The notes beneath the pieces were generated by a model. It made no database searches, was not told the DNA's origin, and saw nothing but the letters and a program-made list of their open reading frames with translations. From Paenibacillus sp. FSL R5-0345 (GTDB lineage Bacteria; Bacillota; Bacilli; Paenibacillales; Paenibacillaceae), in the NCBI RefSeq assembly GCF_000758585.1, contig NZ_CP009281.1:1860001-1924000 (forward strand): 64,000 bases of DNA, given 5' to 3'. Each line of letters begins with the position of its first letter. Position 1 is the first letter of the stretch. Below are positions 62,808 to 64,000 of the stretch, piece after piece. A program made the position numbers and the translations under genes.

Positions 62808-63211
62808 TTGATCAGATCCATTTGTTTCTTCAAAGCTTCTAACTGTTTGTTAACCTCGTTCAATTGCGTATATAGCTTATTACTATTATCTGTCTTGGCA
62901 CTAGCATTATCTTTAGTGAAGGTTAATAGTTCGTTAAAACTTTGCACAGTATTCTGCAATTCCTTCACCTCTTCGGTCAGAACGGCAATTTTTGACTCAT
63001 AGTCGGTCTTCAGAACGGTAAGTTGCTGCTGGCTCTGAGTGCTAAGTTCGCTCAGCACCTGCTGCTTCAAATGGTTCGTGTAGCTGTAAACAGCATATAC
63101 ACCAATTCCAATCATCACGATCCAGAACAGTAAAAACCATTTTACGGAAGGGCCGCTTCTCACAGCAGCACGGCGCGAGTGTACCGGGGACGTTTCCGCT
63201 AGCGGTTGCAT
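62804..63211 (-). CDS. Membrane-anchored coiled-coil protein
   Basis: About 135 residues: a basic cytoplasmic start, one membrane helix (WFLLFWIVMIGIGVYAVYSY) and a long extracytoplasmic coiled coil (QQQLTVLKTDYESKIAVLTE, then LYTQLNEVNKQLEALKKQM). ATG at 63211 follows GAGGTGATC; the upstream ATG at 63241 lacks a site. It overlaps the phosphodiester glycosidase gene and probably forms a complex with it. No enzyme motif is seen. Confidence 0.75.
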   Translation of the reverse strand: MQPLAETSPVHSRRAAVRSGPSVKWFLLFWIVMIGIGVYAVYSYTNHLKQQVLSELSTQSQQQLTVLKTDYESKIAVLTEEVKELQNTVQSFNELLTFTKDNASAKTDNSNKLYTQLNEVNKQLEALKKQMDLIK

Positions 63212-63310
63212 TTGATCACCTCGGGTTGGTCTTTTTTTCAAGTCCCCATTCTATCAGACTTTGACTAGTTTCGCAAAAATGAAAGAGAGTGTGAAAACTA
63301 GAAAAAGTAA

Positions 63311-63340
63311 TTGCATCCTATTAAACTACTGCGATACAAT
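63311..63340 (+). promoter_or_regulatory. Possible promoter ahead of the 3' response regulator gene
   Basis: TTGCAT (63311-63316), 18-base spacer, TACAAT (63335-63340). Confidence 0.4.
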
Positions 63341-63493
63341 TTCTATAGATTGGAATTCTGATAGACGTACTCAAGGTAACCAGCTAGAGAATAAACGGAC
63401 AAGTCATCATACTTCCTTGCTTGCGTTTAAACCGGAAACGCTGCGGCGCTTTCCTTTCTGGATTATTATATAAAGCAGGGGGTCTGGGCATTA

Positions 63494-64000
63494 ATGATGA
63501 AGGTTTGGCAGGTGGTTATTGTGGGGTGTCATCCTACAAGTATGCTGGGGACGAAATTGATTTTGGAAGAGGGAGGAGAGCTTAAGGTTCTAGGAATGTA
63601 TTCAACTTGGAACGAAGGCGCTTCCATCGTAAGGGAAAAGAATCCCGAGCTAGTGCTGGCAGATTATCATATGCCTGAAGGTAATATTGAGAGCGTGCTG
63701 TTAAATATGAAAAAAAGCTCACCAAACTCACATTTTGTCGTGATGACAGATGAAGACGGCAGGGATCTGCTTCAACCCCTCATAGAGCTGGGAGCGAGCG
63801 GGATATTCTCCAAAGGAGCTTCTCCTAATCAGCTTTTACAGCTGATCCTGGGTTTGCGAGTGGGTTTTCTTTCAATGCCGCTAGAATGGATAGAGAAAGG
63901 ATCCTGGCCGATTTCGACATCTAAAGGACTGGATGATGTTCTTCAATTGACGCAGACAGAGATGTTTATTATGGAGCGAATCGTACAGGGGATTACCTAT
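63494..64000 (+). CDS. NarL/LuxR-type response regulator, 3' end outside the window
   Basis: About 169 residues are visible, and the frame is open to the window end. A receiver domain has the phosphorylation Asp in LVLADYHMPEG, a Thr in VVMTDEDG and Lys in GIFSKGAS. After a linker comes the start of a LuxR-type helix-turn-helix (LTQTEMFIMERIVQG). It is like ComA- or DegU-type regulators in layout. The start is ATG 63494 (or 63497), with AGGGGG upstream. Its partner kinase is not in the window. Confidence 0.75.
   Translation, partial: MMKVWQVVIVGCHPTSMLGTKLILEEGGELKVLGMYSTWNEGASIVREKNPELVLADYHMPEGNIESVLLNMKKSSPNSHFVVMTDEDGRDLLQPLIELGASGIFSKGASPNQLLQLILGLRVGFLSMPLEWIEKGSWPISTSKGLDDVLQLTQTEMFIMERIVQGITY

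Noticed and set aside
63261..63473. Plus-strand open frame of 70 codons before the last regulator gene
   Set aside because: No ribosome site and no family-like pattern; it overlaps a likely promoter.

Overview
The window looks like a chromosomal segment of a Paenibacillus-type, endospore-forming member of the Bacillota. The signs are strong AGGAGG-type ribosome binding sites with occasional TTG and GTG starts, intrinsic terminators after most operons, a SAM-I riboswitch before metA, a T-box before thrS, a liaFSR three-gene set, AbrB, and a laminaribiose-phosphorylase-like sugar operon of a kind known from Paenibacillus. No rRNA, tRNA, CRISPR array, transposase or phage gene was seen. The genus assignment is inference from gene content.

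Layout. 1-5 kb: housekeeping genes (partial amidohydrolase, PduO-type cobalamin adenosyltransferase, RluA-type pseudouridine synthase, ArsC/Spx-like protein, 5'-3' exonuclease). 5.2-26.2 kb: one long, tightly packed plus-strand accessory cluster. It starts with a Tad/Flp-like pilus module (two TadZ/MinD-like proteins, a CpaB-like SAF protein, TadA ATPase, TadB, TadC, a Flp-like pilin and two TadE/F-like minor proteins). It runs without a break into a type VII secretion module (YukD/EsaB-like protein, DUF5050-like protein, an EssC/EccC ATPase without FHA domains, two WXG100 proteins). It continues into two N-terminal-lipase proteins separated by a lipoprotein, a copper-amine-oxidase-like stalk protein and a 908-residue secreted protein of unknown family. 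The usual T7SSb membrane partners (EsaA/YueB, EssA, EssB/YukC) are absent from the cluster. The Tad-like proteins may therefore replace them as envelope parts, and this is the main candidate for an undescribed system.

26-42 kb: fructokinase, an HRDC protein, corA behind an apparent leader-peptide/terminator attenuator, metA-metI behind a SAM-I riboswitch, mqnC of the futalosine menaquinone route, an SPFH protein with a small Arc-like protein, thrS behind a T-box, a 3D-domain cell wall protein, a small possible spore protein, and liaFSR. A repeat-rich gap of about 670 bases follows liaR (four iterated inverted repeats, then a second repeat family). 42.5-50.5 kb: an HtrA-type protease, an OmpR-type two-component system, ispH, aroF (DAHP synthase) and a GSI-beta-type glutamine synthetase. 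50.7-59.1 kb: a LacI-type regulator divergent from a sugar ABC importer operon ending in a GH94 phosphorylase, with matching operator half-sites on both sides, then a mutarotase-like protein. 59.2-64 kb: serC, trmL, an AbrB-family regulator, a tiny membrane protein, a phosphodiester glycosidase pair and the start of a NarL-type response regulator cut by the window end.
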